A stretch of DNA of 64,000 nt from CAG-411 sp963643465 (GCA_963643465.1 CAVIJT010000013.1:1-64000); one strand, 5' to 3'; numbered from the stretch's first letter, positions 1 through 9,610 are shown. Numbers and translations are program-made. Notes: generated from the sequence alone by a model not told the origin.

Positions 1-64
1 CGTCCTCTTTTTTTCGTTGTTATTCTAAAAAATTACTACCTCTAACTTAGCATTTGCTACTCCC

Positions 65-116
65 AAAAAAAGCCTATCACTACTCATTTTTTCTTAGTGA
101 TAGGCTTTCCTTTTTT
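65..116 (-). terminator. Rho-independent terminator of the hydrogenase-like sensor gene
   Basis: A 10-bp perfect stem pairs 71-80 (AGCCTATCAC) with 97-106 (GTGATAGGCT). On the minus strand it is followed by a run of six T. It lies just past the stop codon of the gene ending at 125. A T-rich stretch also follows on the plus strand, so it may stop transcription both ways. Confidence 0.8.
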
Positions 117-124
117 ACTCCATA

Positions 125-2017
125 TTACTGTTCGGTTAGTGTACGCATCTTCTCACGTACATTAGCTGATATACCGTTGACAGTCTCTGTCATTGCATGG
201 ATTTCTTCTGCTCTGGCAACTAAATCCTCCGCTTCTCCATTCAAGTTGCCAAGTAACCCTAATAATTTCTCTGATTTCTCCTGTATTGCATCCATTGCAG
301 CTTTAATGTCCTGCTTATTTTCAAGACTCTCAAGGGCTGCCACATGACTTTGATCCGACAAGGTCTTAATCTCACCAGATACTACTTCAAATCCCTTACC
401 TGCCTCACCAGCTCTGGTAGCTTCAATGGTTGCATTTAAAGACAACAAATTGGTTTGTCTTGCAATATCTTCAATGGTTTTATTATTTTTCTCTAATCCT
501 TCTAACAATTCACCAATGCTATTAAAAGAGTCATTTAAATCCCGACAAAATTCTTCAATCTGGATTACCGCATTCTGAATTTCCATACTGGATTCTTCTG
601 TCTGAGAATTGCCAACTGCTGCCTGATTGATTGCATCATCCAAAGTAGCAAAATCTCGCTCCACAAAGTTTGCAATCTCAATATTTTTTCTAGTCATAGC
701 ATCGGTAAGTGTCTGGATTTTCTTCTTCTCATAATGCACACAACTTTGAGGCACATTACACTTATTGAAGATAGCAATTGCCATATTTCTACATGTATCA
801 TATCCACAGGCACTACAGTTGATGTTTTGCTCTTCCACTGTTTCTTTATCCATCAAAAGGAATACTTCTGCAAGTTCCCGTTCAGTTGGTTCCATGATTT
901 TGCACTTTTTAGATTTGTCGGTATAATGCCGAATAAAATCGTTGATATCCAGTTTTGCAAACTGTTTATCCAAATGTTTTCTTCTCTTTTCATAGGATAA
1001 TTTGCTGTCCGGTCTCCGTCCTTTTCCAGTACGAACCTTGGTACGAATTTTATTTAGTTCATATAAGACATCATCCCCCTGTGCTTTCATTGGCTCTACT
1101 GCCGTTCCATAGAGACAGCCTTTGGCACAGTTTAATGCGTCTACCATAAATGGCAGCTCTTTTCCGTCTTTTACACGCTGACTGTAATCTTTTAGAAAAT
1201 CATAAACATGACGTTCTCCCTCAATCTGGCGGATAAACATTTCTTCTCCACAATACCAGTATACATTTTCCTTCAATCCACCTGGCATTGGGTAAATTGC
1301 TCCATTTCCGTACTCAATCTCATCCTGTACAGGAGAACCATAAATATTGTGACTTCGTATATATTCCATCAAATGATCAAATGTCACATTATAAGATATA
1401 TAGCCATATGTATTGGAATCTGTGATTTCCTTCTTCTTTGCAATACATGGACTGATAAACGCCAATTTATCTGGTAACTGCTCATACTTCTTTAAATATA
1501 CTGCGGTACACATCATAGGACTGTGAATTGGCACAAGTTTTGAAATTAAATCCGGCTCATATTTTTCCACATAATCTACAACTGCCGGACAAGGCTGAGA
1601 TATTCCACCTAAAAAATTATGTTCAGTAATATAGTGAATATACGCCCATGTAGTAATATCTGCACCATAGCTCACGCTGACAATGCGATTTACCCCCATA
1701 CTCTTTAATCCACCAAGCACACTTGCATATTCGTCGGGATAGTTTGCCAAAAAAGCCGGTGCGACCAGCAATGATATTCTCTCTCCCCTTTCCAAATCTG
1801 CAAAAAAACGTTCGGTATCATCCTCATAACTTCTTGCCTGATGTTCACAAACATCAAAACAAGAACCACAAGAAATACATTGTTCACTCTTTACTTCTAT
1901 TCTTGAATTATTCTCTTCTGAAGATACCATATTTGCATTCAATACAGGACAGACTGAAATACATCGCTTACATCCCACACATCGATCATTTGTGTAAATT
2001 AATCTTGTAGTTTCCAT
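125..2017 (-). CDS. FeFe-hydrogenase-like sensor fused to a methyl-accepting signalling domain
   Basis: This 630-residue soluble protein is probably a redox or H2 sensor rather than a catalytic hydrogenase. Two 4Fe-4S motifs come first (Cys13/16/19/23 and Cys47/50/53/57). A hydrogenase large-subunit-like domain (about 70-320) keeps four cysteines in H-cluster-like positions: Cys143 (QPCPA), Cys191 (SPCIAKK), Cys297 and Cys301 (NCAKGC). A further Fe-S domain follows (CSACGYDTC at 401-409). The C-terminal part (about 440-630) contains a chemoreceptor hairpin tip, IARQTNLLSLNATIEATRAG. There is no membrane segment, so it would signal in the cytoplasm, presumably through CheW/CheA. I chose the ATG at 2017 rather than 2032 because AGGGGTGA lies 4-11 bases upstream of it. 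It is transcribed alone and diverges from the large secreted flavoprotein gene. Confidence 0.85.
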   Translation of the reverse strand: METTRLIYTNDRCVGCKRCISVCPVLNANMVSSEENNSRIEVKSEQCISCGSCFDVCEHQARSYEDDTERFFADLERGERISLLVAPAFLANYPDEYASVLGGLKSMGVNRIVSVSYGADITTWAYIHYITEHNFLGGISQPCPAVVDYVEKYEPDLISKLVPIHSPMMCTAVYLKKYEQLPDKLAFISPCIAKKKEITDSNTYGYISYNVTFDHLMEYIRSHNIYGSPVQDEIEYGNGAIYPMPGGLKENVYWYCGEEMFIRQIEGERHVYDFLKDYSQRVKDGKELPFMVDALNCAKGCLYGTAVEPMKAQGDDVLYELNKIRTKVRTGKGRRPDSKLSYEKRRKHLDKQFAKLDINDFIRHYTDKSKKCKIMEPTERELAEVFLLMDKETVEEQNINCSACGYDTCRNMAIAIFNKCNVPQSCVHYEKKKIQTLTDAMTRKNIEIANFVERDFATLDDAINQAAVGNSQTEESSMEIQNAVIQIEEFCRDLNDSFNSIGELLEGLEKNNKTIEDIARQTNLLSLNATIEATRAGEAGKGFEVVSGEIKTLSDQSHVAALESLENKQDIKAAMDAIQEKSEKLLGLLGNLNGEAEDLVARAEEIHAMTETVNGISANVREKMRTLTEQ

Positions 2018-2206
2018 ATGTTCACCCCTCATTTTCCCCTTGTAATGTTATAAGCCTACGTTTTCCCTCATCCCCCAAACATCACTGTGAGAAAACGTTG
2101 CCTTTTATGTACATTTTTACTAACAAAACTATTTTACCACAAATTTCATATTTTTTCCATATCTTAGCATATTTTCGATTGTTTTTCCGATTAGAATATT
2201 TTAATT

Positions 2207-2255
2207 AAGAGAAAGATTATCAACAATCATTATTTGATAATCTTTCTCTTCTTTT
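2207..2255 (+). terminator. Perfect 17-bp hairpin, terminator or attenuator-like
   Basis: Bases 2207-2223 pair perfectly with 2234-2250 around a 10-base loop, followed by CTTTTTC on the plus strand. No plus-strand gene ends upstream, since the gene before it runs leftwards. It therefore either ends an unseen short transcript or belongs to the leader of the gene starting at 2400. Confidence 0.55.
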
Positions 2256-2293
2256 TCGTTGAATCATGAGGTAAAACTTGTTATTATATCACA

Positions 2294-2311
2294 TGTTAGT
2301 TTAGACTAACA
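2294..2311. promoter_or_regulatory. Palindrome, possible operator
   Basis: TGTTAGT-TTAG-ACTAACA is a perfect 7-bp inverted repeat with a 4-base centre, about 90 bases before the start at 2400. The size and symmetry suit a dimeric repressor of the MarR or TetR type. No convincing -35/-10 pair was found around it, so the assignment is tentative. Confidence 0.35.
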
Positions 2312-2348
2312 CACAAAAAAATAGGTAAGGGCGGACATCACAAGTAAC

Positions 2349-2377
2349 TATCTGTCTGAATTAGGGACAGACAGATA
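2349..2377 (+). other. Hairpin in the 5' leader of the secreted flavoprotein gene
   Basis: TATCTGTCTG (2349-2358) pairs perfectly with CAGACAGATA (2368-2377) around a 9-base loop. It ends just upstream of the ribosome site AAAGGAG and 22 bases before the ATG. It could affect mRNA stability or translation. I do not recognise it as a known riboswitch. Confidence 0.45.
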
Positions 2378-2399
2378 CCAAAAAAGAAAGGAGAACACA

Positions 2400-5300
2400 A
2401 TGATTCACAAAATCATAACAAAAAAGTGGAGAAAGAAAGCAGTCGCTTTGATGCTTGCAAGCACTATGGTAGGAAGTAGTCTACAAGGCATATCTTATAC
2501 TACCATTTCCTATGCTGCAGAAGCAAACACTGGAGATGTCTATTACGATGGAACTTACACAGGAAAAGGTACTGGATATAACGGAGGAACAACCGTTGTA
2601 AAAGTAACCGTAAAAGGCGATAAAATTACAGATATCGAGGAGGTATCAAACGAAGATACTCCTAGCTATTATGAGAAAGCAAAAACAATTATCGCCCATA
2701 TACTGGAGAAGAATAGTACCCAAGTAGATAATGTATCAGGAGCAACAAAATCCTGCAACGGTATTATTGCTGCAGTGGAAGATGCCTTACAGCAGGCAAA
2801 AGACAAACAGGAGGCTGGTATTTTTTCCGGTGGAAAAGGAACAAAAGAACAACCATATCAAATCAGCACATCCAAAGAACTTTTGGCATTCGCTGAAAGC
2901 GTGGATAATGGCGTTACCTACGAAGGTATGTATGTAGCACTTACTGCAGATATTGATTTGGCACAAAACATTTGGAATCCAATTGGTAATGATTCCGGAA
3001 ACAACTTTAATGGAACCTTTTTAGGACAGGGATATACCATCTCTAACTTGAAGGTTACCGGAAATTACACAACAGAAGCAAACGTAGGATTGTTTGCACG
3101 GTTAGGTATACAAGCAACTGTTGATCATGTAAATCTTGAAAAAGTAGATATTGAAATTACCGGTAGCGAAATTCTTCGTGCAGGTGGTATCGCAGGTGAC
3201 AGTGCTTATGATAAAGATAAAACTAATGCTACAACTCATTCTGACATTAACGGTTGTACCGTAAGTGGCGATATTTCAGCGGATACCAAAGGAGCATCCC
3301 TATGCTTTGGAGGTGGTATCATTGGCAGACAAAACGCTTATGAAACCATTACCAACTGTGGTACAGATGTAGATGTGACCACCATTTCCCGTGGTGGAAA
3401 TAATTCGGCCTATGCAGGTGGTATCTGTGGAACTTCTGGAAACAATACTTTACAAGCAAACTGCTATACCTTAGGAGATAACCACGCAGAATCCCCATTA
3501 AGCACAAATTTCGGTGGTATGGCAGGTGGCATTACTGCTATGTATGCAGGAAAACAATATAACGTATATGCAACAGGAAATACGTCTATCGGCAATCAGA
3601 GTAGCTCTCATAAATGGATTGGTGCGCTAAATGGACAAATTACCGCAAAAATTACGGATGGTTGGGCAGTATACGGATATTATAATAACGCAACTACACA
3701 AACGATTAATGGAGTAACCCAATCTGCCATTCAAGCAAATGGCGTACCGGGTACATCTATGAAAGTTGGTACATCTTCTGAGATTTACGCATACAGTCAG
3801 GAATATATGAAATCTCAAGAATTTGCTACTTTATTAAATCAAAATATTCCGACTATTGAAAATATGCTAAAAAGTAACAACTACACCGATATTAAGTTGG
3901 AAAAATGGATAGTAGCGGAAGAAAACGTAGTTCTTTCCGGAAAGAATTACGATGACGTAACCATCAATGCTGCAATCTTTGATGGTGGAGATGGAACGAA
4001 AGAAAATCCATATTTAATTGCAACAGAAACTCAACTTCGTGACTTTGCAACATCACTCACTGAAGATATTGATTACCATGGTGTATATCTTGCTTTAACA
4101 ACAGATATTGCATTATCTTCCGAAACATGGACCCCTATCGGTGGAAGTGATTATGCTTTTCAGGGTACCTTTGACGGTCAAGGTTATACCGTATCTGGAA
4201 TGACTATAGGAACAGAGAACACACCAATCATCATCGAGGATAAAAAAATATATACCGGTTTCTTTGGTGTGATTGGTGAAAATGCCACAGTTAAAAACTT
4301 ACACTTAACAGATATTTCCGAATATACGGAGTATACAGCATCCAGCTATATGGGAACTATCGCAGCATACCTTTATAATGGCGTGATTGATAATTGTTCT
4401 GCAACAGGACAAATTTCTAACACAGCAGAAAAAGGAAATAACTTTGCTGGTGGATTGGTTGGCTCCCAATATAAAGGAGCAATCATCAACAGCTGGTCAG
4501 ACGTAGATGTAGCATCTACTACCAAAAACGGTTCCATCGCAGAGGCAGGTGGATTAGTAGCACTTAATAACCGCGGATTAGTAGCAAACTGCTATACTTT
4601 AGGAGATGTATACGGTAGTGCGAACCGCAAGGAAGAAGGAATGGCAAGCATCAGTACATTGATAGGTGTGAATGCTGGCTCCTTAGTAAACTGCTATGCC
4701 AACGGATCTAATGTAACAGATGATTACTCCTATTATGTGGGAACAGTATCCGGATGGATTACAGGAATTGGCAAGACCTATCGCTGCTATTACAATAAAG
4801 ATGCCAAAATGACCATTGGTACCCAAACTCCCGACCCAATCACTTCAGTGGGAACTATTGTAAGTTCAGGGGTGAATGAATATGGCGAAACTTATACTGG
4901 TGGACTTGTATTAGAAAACGAAGGACTTCCAGAAACCGACATGAAGAGCCAGGTACTTGCAGACAAATTAAACGGCTATTTTAAAAACTTCCCAATTGAC
5001 ATTTCACAGTGGGAATTATCTGACGATGCTCTAAAAACATGGACTGTGGATGAACAGGGAAATGTGGTAACACAGAGCAAAGACAATGCCAAAGTAACCT
5101 ATGTACAGCCTGATATAGAATTTGTTCCAGAGGTAACTATTACCTATGTGGACGGCACATATTATGGTAGAGATAATGAGCAGAACTATATTGTAAAACT
5201 AGAAGTAACAGACGGCTCTGTAGTAAATGCTTCCATCATTTCCGGAAGTGCCATTGATACAGAAGAAACATTAAAGAATGCAATTAAAAACCAAAAAGTA

Positions 5301-7334
5301 ACTGGTGATAGCAGTTTAGAAAAGGCATTAACAGAAGCTTTTAGCAAAGCTGCACTTGGAGACACCAAAACTTATGTAGCCTTTGATCCTAGTAGCTTTG
5401 CAGGCGGAAATGGAACGAAAGAATCTCCATACCAAATTGCCAATGAAGAACAATTACGATATTTGGCAACATCCATAAATGAAGATGTAAATTATAAAGG
5501 AATTTATTTTGTACTTACAAACGATATCACCTTAACAAAAGAATGGACACCAATCGGAATTGCTTACGATGGTGGAAATGCTTATCCGTTTAGCGGACAG
5601 TTTGATGGACAGGGGCATACCATCTATAACTTATCCATTGGAAGTAAAAATGCACCAGCTCATTTATTCACTAGCGGACTGTTTGGATTTACCAACGGAA
5701 GTGCTAGCAATACAGAAATCAGTTATGCCGTAACTATTAAAAATGTACATTTAGTAAATGCAAATATTTACAATACTACAGAAGGCAAAAACTACTGTGG
5801 TACGCTTTTAGGAAATGGACAAAACGGAATCATCCTCGATCATTGTAGTTCGCAAGGTCAAATCACCGCAGAGACTGTCAGCAGCTTTAACCGTGTAGGC
5901 GGTTTGGCATCTTCTACACTTCGCGGAACTATTACAAACTGTTGGGCAAATGTAGATGTTACAGGTAGCACAGACACCAATCATACTTATGCAGGCGGAC
6001 TTCTTGCTTTGTCTAACCGAACAACCGTGATTAACTGTTATGCAACAGGCAATATTACAGGAACTTCTTCCCAATCCAATAAAACCGCAGTAGGTGGATT
6101 AATTGCACAGAATGGCGGAGTAGTTGTAAACAGCTATGCTACTGGAAATGTAGTTTCTCTTGTACCAACAACTGACGTAGGTGGTTTATTTGGTCGTACT
6201 ACAGGAATTGCAGCAAATGAAAACTGTTATTATAACACAGATGCCTTACAACAAGCTGGAAATACTGTTGCTACTGAAAATGTAGGCTCCGCAGTATTAG
6301 TAAATGAAGCTTATGAAGAAAATGTAATCGGTCTATCTGCCAACGAGATGAAAACTGCAAGTTTTGCAGCCATTCTAAGCCAAAATAGAACTAACGTAGA
6401 AGATGTACTAACTAAAATTTCTGCACATTTGACAGAGATTTCTTTGGTACACAATGTATTTTACAATGGACAGGAACTTTTCGATTGGAGTGTACAAAGT
6501 GAGGTAGTTTCTCTTACAAATAAAAAGACAACGCCTACTACAAAGCCAATTCAACCAATAGAAACATCTATTGTAAAGGAGACACCGGTTGTAACAAAAG
6601 CACCTACTAACAATAATGAAAATCCTAGTGTTCCAACAGTAACTACTGCACCAACAAGTGCTGTACCGGAAAGCACACAGATTTCTGCTTCTCCAGTGGC
6701 AACACAAGAAGTTGTTACGACAGCACCTACCATCCAACCAGAAGTTACGAAACAACCAGAAGGTACTGAGATGCCAGCATCCCCAGCGGTAATCGTAACA
6801 GCAACACCAGTAATCACAACGATTCCTGCGACAACTGCTCCTACAACCAATAGCACTGTAACAGCTACTCCAAATCAAGACGTAGTAGTGGAAAATCCAG
6901 ATAATCTTCCAAACACAGGTACAACCTCAACTAATGCATTAAAACCTAAAACGACCTATGAAGTAAAAGGATATGGATATCAACTGGTAAGCGCAAAAAA
7001 TGCAACTGTAAAAGTAATTTCCGTTGTAAATAAAAAGGCAAAGAAAATCGTAGTTGCAAATACCGTAACCATTGATGGTAAAAAATATAAGGTTGTAGCT
7101 ATTGCAAGTAAAGCATTTGCAGGTATTAAAACCGTTAAGACAGCCGTTATCGGAAGAAACATAACAAAGATTGGAAAGAAAGCCTTCTACGGTGCTAAAA
7201 ATCTTTCTACCGTTAAGGTAAAGGGAACCGCAGTAAAAACGGTAGGTACTAAAGCATTTAGCAAAACAAGCAAGAAACTTACATTTACCTTCCCTAAGGG
7301 TGTAAAGAAAAGCTACAAGAAGAAATTCCAGTAA
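2400..7334 (+). CDS. Large secreted FMN-binding, GLUG-repeat and LRR-like surface protein
   Basis: This is a 1644-residue exported protein with a signal peptide (about 1-40, cleaved near SYAA/EAN). Residues 45-135 form an FMN_bind domain whose DNVSGATKS motif matches the ApbE flavinylation site; Thr116 would carry covalent FMN. Three GLUG-type modules start near 141, 526 and 998, each opening with a GG-x-GT-x-x-x-PY motif. A second FMN_bind-like segment (about 920-1000) lacks the SGAT signature. A Thr/Pro-rich linker (about 1375-1500) leads to an internal LPNTG (1503-1507), then to a C-terminal BspA-type leucine-rich segment. The LPNTG is not followed by a membrane anchor. The ribosome site AAAGGAGAACACA precedes the ATG. 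A role in extracellular electron transfer is inferred from the flavin motif; no apbE lies in the window. Confidence 0.85.
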   Translation: MIHKIITKKWRKKAVALMLASTMVGSSLQGISYTTISYAAEANTGDVYYDGTYTGKGTGYNGGTTVVKVTVKGDKITDIEEVSNEDTPSYYEKAKTIIAHILEKNSTQVDNVSGATKSCNGIIAAVEDALQQAKDKQEAGIFSGGKGTKEQPYQISTSKELLAFAESVDNGVTYEGMYVALTADIDLAQNIWNPIGNDSGNNFNGTFLGQGYTISNLKVTGNYTTEANVGLFARLGIQATVDHVNLEKVDIEITGSEILRAGGIAGDSAYDKDKTNATTHSDINGCTVSGDISADTKGASLCFGGGIIGRQNAYETITNCGTDVDVTTISRGGNNSAYAGGICGTSGNNTLQANCYTLGDNHAESPLSTNFGGMAGGITAMYAGKQYNVYATGNTSIGNQSSSHKWIGALNGQITAKITDGWAVYGYYNNATTQTINGVTQSAIQANGVPGTSMKVGTSSEIYAYSQEYMKSQEFATLLNQNIPTIENMLKSNNYTDIKLEKWIVAEENVVLSGKNYDDVTINAAIFDGGDGTKENPYLIATETQLRDFATSLTEDIDYHGVYLALTTDIALSSETWTPIGGSDYAFQGTFDGQGYTVSGMTIGTENTPIIIEDKKIYTGFFGVIGENATVKNLHLTDISEYTEYTASSYMGTIAAYLYNGVIDNCSATGQISNTAEKGNNFAGGLVGSQYKGAIINSWSDVDVASTTKNGSIAEAGGLVALNNRGLVANCYTLGDVYGSANRKEEGMASISTLIGVNAGSLVNCYANGSNVTDDYSYYVGTVSGWITGIGKTYRCYYNKDAKMTIGTQTPDPITSVGTIVSSGVNEYGETYTGGLVLENEGLPETDMKSQVLADKLNGYFKNFPIDISQWELSDDALKTWTVDEQGNVVTQSKDNAKVTYVQPDIEFVPEVTITYVDGTYYGRDNEQNYIVKLEVTDGSVVNASIISGSAIDTEETLKNAIKNQKVTGDSSLEKALTEAFSKAALGDTKTYVAFDPSSFAGGNGTKESPYQIANEEQLRYLATSINEDVNYKGIYFVLTNDITLTKEWTPIGIAYDGGNAYPFSGQFDGQGHTIYNLSIGSKNAPAHLFTSGLFGFTNGSASNTEISYAVTIKNVHLVNANIYNTTEGKNYCGTLLGNGQNGIILDHCSSQGQITAETVSSFNRVGGLASSTLRGTITNCWANVDVTGSTDTNHTYAGGLLALSNRTTVINCYATGNITGTSSQSNKTAVGGLIAQNGGVVVNSYATGNVVSLVPTTDVGGLFGRTTGIAANENCYYNTDALQQAGNTVATENVGSAVLVNEAYEENVIGLSANEMKTASFAAILSQNRTNVEDVLTKISAHLTEISLVHNVFYNGQELFDWSVQSEVVSLTNKKTTPTTKPIQPIETSIVKETPVVTKAPTNNNENPSVPTVTTAPTSAVPESTQISASPVATQEVVTTAPTIQPEVTKQPEGTEMPASPAVIVTATPVITTIPATTAPTTNSTVTATPNQDVVVENPDNLPNTGTTSTNALKPKTTYEVKGYGYQLVSAKNATVKVISVVNKKAKKIVVANTVTIDGKKYKVVAIASKAFAGIKTVKTAVIGRNITKIGKKAFYGAKNLSTVKVKGTAVKTVGTKAFSKTSKKLTFTFPKGVKKSYKKKFQ

Positions 7335-7350
7335 TCGCGTAGTGAGGAAT
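7335..7350 (-). repeat. Fragment of the dispersed intergenic repeat
   Basis: TCGCGTAGTGAGGAAT directly after the stop codon at 7334 is nearly the reverse complement of the 3' end of the longer repeat copy at 19865-19954 (TCCTCACTACTCGCG). Only the end of the repeat is kept. Confidence 0.5.
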
Positions 7351-7369
7351 TCAATTCTGTTTTATACCG

Positions 7370-7402
7370 AAAAAGACATTGGACGAACCAATGTCTTTTT
7401 CT
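7370..7402. terminator. Bidirectional terminator between convergent genes
   Basis: Bases 7370-7382 (AAAAAGACATTGG) pair with 7388-7400 around a 5-base loop, with T-runs on both strands. It separates the genes ending at 7334 (+) and 7416 (-). Confidence 0.85.
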
Positions 7403-7415
7403 ATTTATCCTATTA

Positions 7416-8954
7416 TTATTGGCGAATATCGATCTGTACTCCTTCGTATTCCTCACCTTCCTGATAGCTTCTGCCCTCATTTATTGCAAGGAACATTTTG
7501 TCTGTATAATCTTCATCCACAAAATATCCAATATGATATACTTCTTCCTGTCCCGGTTCCAAATCTTTCAAATAGAATCCTTTTCCTCCATTTGTCTCCC
7601 TAAAATATTGAGGCATATTATCTAACTGACAATTTTCCACTGACTTAGGACGACAGTAAGACATATGATCTAGCACATAGTTTCCATTTTTCTCCGTCAT
7701 ATAATCCATATCCAAACAAACTTGCACTTGTTCCCTCAATTTTTTTGTTGTATTTTTCACTCGAAGTTCCACTAACACAAATCGCTGTGCAACCTCTTTT
7801 GTTCCAACCACTTTGGCACAAGGGGTAACATGTCCATCTCCATTTTTTATAGTTTCTCTTATATATGATTTTAACTTTCCATTTTTGTCCGAATATTCCA
7901 AACGATTTTCCCAAAGTGCGTTTGCATCACTAAATCCCTTTCCATCCTCTTTTATAAGAGATGCTAGTGTATCACATACCTGCACTTCTTTTACCTCATA
8001 TGCAATTCCATTTACCACAACAGTCTCATTACTAGAAACTACATGTTCTGCCTCTATTGTTCCCAACGGATCCTCAGTTTCTGCTGTTGTATTTTCTATA
8101 TATTGGGATAAAAGCATAAACGAGCTTTCTTTTCCCTCTTGACATGGAGTTAATGTAATATTAGATACATATTCCAGTAACTTTTCTTTCTCTATGCCAC
8201 CCATTGCATAAATTTGCAAAATGTATCCTTGGTTTTCATCAAATACAAAGATTCTTTGATTGTAAGCAGTATCCTCTATTTCTTTTTCGTATCGGCTTCC
8301 GATAATGCTATTAAACTTTACATAAATTCCGTTGTTTCCCTTTATGTTAATCTCTTCCTGCATTCCAACGTCATCTACAAAAAGTTGTTCTTCTACCGTC
8401 TGATCAACCCGAATCAATTCTACTGCAAAATCTTTTCCTGCATCAAATCCCTGCTCATGCGTAAAAGAATACCATCCTGTTCCTTCTTCTTCCATTGTGT
8501 ACCCTTTTGGCGTTTCACAGTTTAGTACAACAGGCTGCACCTGTTCCATTGCTATTATTTCTGCGCTATTATTTTCATTTGTGGTTTCTGGACCATTTGT
8601 TGTATTGTCCTTCTCTATGTTTATATCCACCTGATATCCATCCTTATTTACCTCACTTTGGAAATACTGTGCAATCTTATCTGCTGCATATGCACTGGAC
8701 GGTATAATGATAGCTGCAGATGCCGCTGCCGCTACTATCTTCCATGTTTTCCACTGCCGATTTTTTTTGTTATTTTTTGTCTCTTTTTGCATTTTCTCTA
8801 ACACACTCCTTTTTAATTTCTCTTTTTCGTCCGCTGACATTTCTTGTGAAAAATGGATTGTTTCAGTTTCACTAATTTCCATTCTATATATCTTTTTTTC
8901 ATCCGTAACCATTCTTAGCTTCTCATTTTTTTCCTGTTTCTCTTTTTTCATCAT
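7416..8954 (-). CDS. Membrane-anchored anti-sigma factor (putative)
   Basis: This 512-residue protein overlaps the 3' end of the ECF sigma gene by 32 bases, the usual arrangement for a cognate anti-sigma factor. A charged cytoplasmic N-terminus (about 1-68) would bind sigma. One membrane segment follows (about 70-92, WKIVAAAASAAIIIPSSAYA), then a long extracytoplasmic part. The middle (about 135-270) resembles DUF4367. The C-terminal region (about 330-510) has an immunoglobulin-like DUF4352 flavour (FVLVELRVKNTTKK). The start at 8954 has AAAGGGGAG 7 bases upstream. The function is inferred from operon position and topology; no classical zinc-binding anti-sigma motif was seen. Confidence 0.7.
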   Translation of the reverse strand: MMKKEKQEKNEKLRMVTDEKKIYRMEISETETIHFSQEMSADEKEKLKRSVLEKMQKETKNNKKNRQWKTWKIVAAAASAAIIIPSSAYAADKIAQYFQSEVNKDGYQVDINIEKDNTTNGPETTNENNSAEIIAMEQVQPVVLNCETPKGYTMEEEGTGWYSFTHEQGFDAGKDFAVELIRVDQTVEEQLFVDDVGMQEEINIKGNNGIYVKFNSIIGSRYEKEIEDTAYNQRIFVFDENQGYILQIYAMGGIEKEKLLEYVSNITLTPCQEGKESSFMLLSQYIENTTAETEDPLGTIEAEHVVSSNETVVVNGIAYEVKEVQVCDTLASLIKEDGKGFSDANALWENRLEYSDKNGKLKSYIRETIKNGDGHVTPCAKVVGTKEVAQRFVLVELRVKNTTKKLREQVQVCLDMDYMTEKNGNYVLDHMSYCRPKSVENCQLDNMPQYFRETNGGKGFYLKDLEPGQEEVYHIGYFVDEDYTDKMFLAINEGRSYQEGEEYEGVQIDIRQ

Positions 8955-9528
8955 ACAAAACTCCCCTTTCTAAAAGTTCCTTCCGAAGTTTTTTTGTCTC
9001 TCTTCGAATGCGACTCTCCACATTGTCCTCTTTTAAATTCACTTGTTTGGCAATCTCCCGAACTGTAAAATAATAAAAATACCTCAAAATAAAAATGGTT
9101 CGGTTTGGTTCTTTCATATCGCCAATCACTTCGTGTACTAACTTCTCATTATGTTTTTTTATAAATGCCTCTTCCACATTTCCGGTTATATCTTCTACCA
9201 AACCTTCTATGCCCACTTCTTCTGCTTCTTCTAAACTAAGACAATGTTGCCGTTTGTACTGTCGCAAATGATCCAATGCACAATTTCTTGCAACCTGATA
9301 TATATAGCCTTTTAAGTTACTCTTAACTTTCTTTCCCTCAGAAATATTTTTCCATAAACGAATAAAACTTTCCTGCAAGGCATCTTCCACCAAACTTTCA
9401 TCACAAACACGAAGAATATGACTGCAAATAGTTTTTACCGCGGCTCCGTATTCATCAATCATTTGACAAATTCCTTCTTCTGGTTTCTTTTGCAGAAGTT
9501 TCAACAATTCCTTTTCCTTACGTTCCAT
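8923..9528 (-). CDS. ECF-type RNA polymerase sigma factor
   Basis: This 201-residue sigma-70 family protein has only regions 2 and 4, as in ECF factors. Region 2 contains ALQESFIRLWKNI and a promoter-melting segment ending YIYQVARNCALDHLR. Region 4 (about 140-190) has a helix-turn-helix, VREIAKQVNLKEDNVESRIR. It directs transcription of an unknown regulon and is probably held inactive by the overlapping membrane protein gene downstream. The ATG at 9528 has GGGTGG just upstream. A perfect cre site lies 83 bases upstream, which suggests carbon catabolite control of this pair. Confidence 0.9.
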   Translation of the reverse strand: MERKEKELLKLLQKKPEEGICQMIDEYGAAVKTICSHILRVCDESLVEDALQESFIRLWKNISEGKKVKSNLKGYIYQVARNCALDHLRQYKRQHCLSLEEAEEVGIEGLVEDITGNVEEAFIKKHNEKLVHEVIGDMKEPNRTIFILRYFYYFTVREIAKQVNLKEDNVESRIRRETKKLRKELLERGVLYDEKRETGKK

Positions 9529-9610
9529 TTTCCACCCAATCCTCTAAGTATCTCTACTCTTAATCCTTTCTTCCTGCTTTTTCGTATTCCACCCTTTCTT
9601 TCCTTTTACT

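Noticed and set aside
2340..2399. Cyclic-di-GMP or FMN riboswitch upstream of the flavoprotein gene
   Set aside because: The leader lacks the conserved core sequences of either class.
6408..6878. Open frames on the minus strand inside the flavoprotein gene
   Set aside because: They mirror the Thr/Pro-rich linker coding and have Cys- or Val-rich composition typical of shadow frames; no ribosome site.
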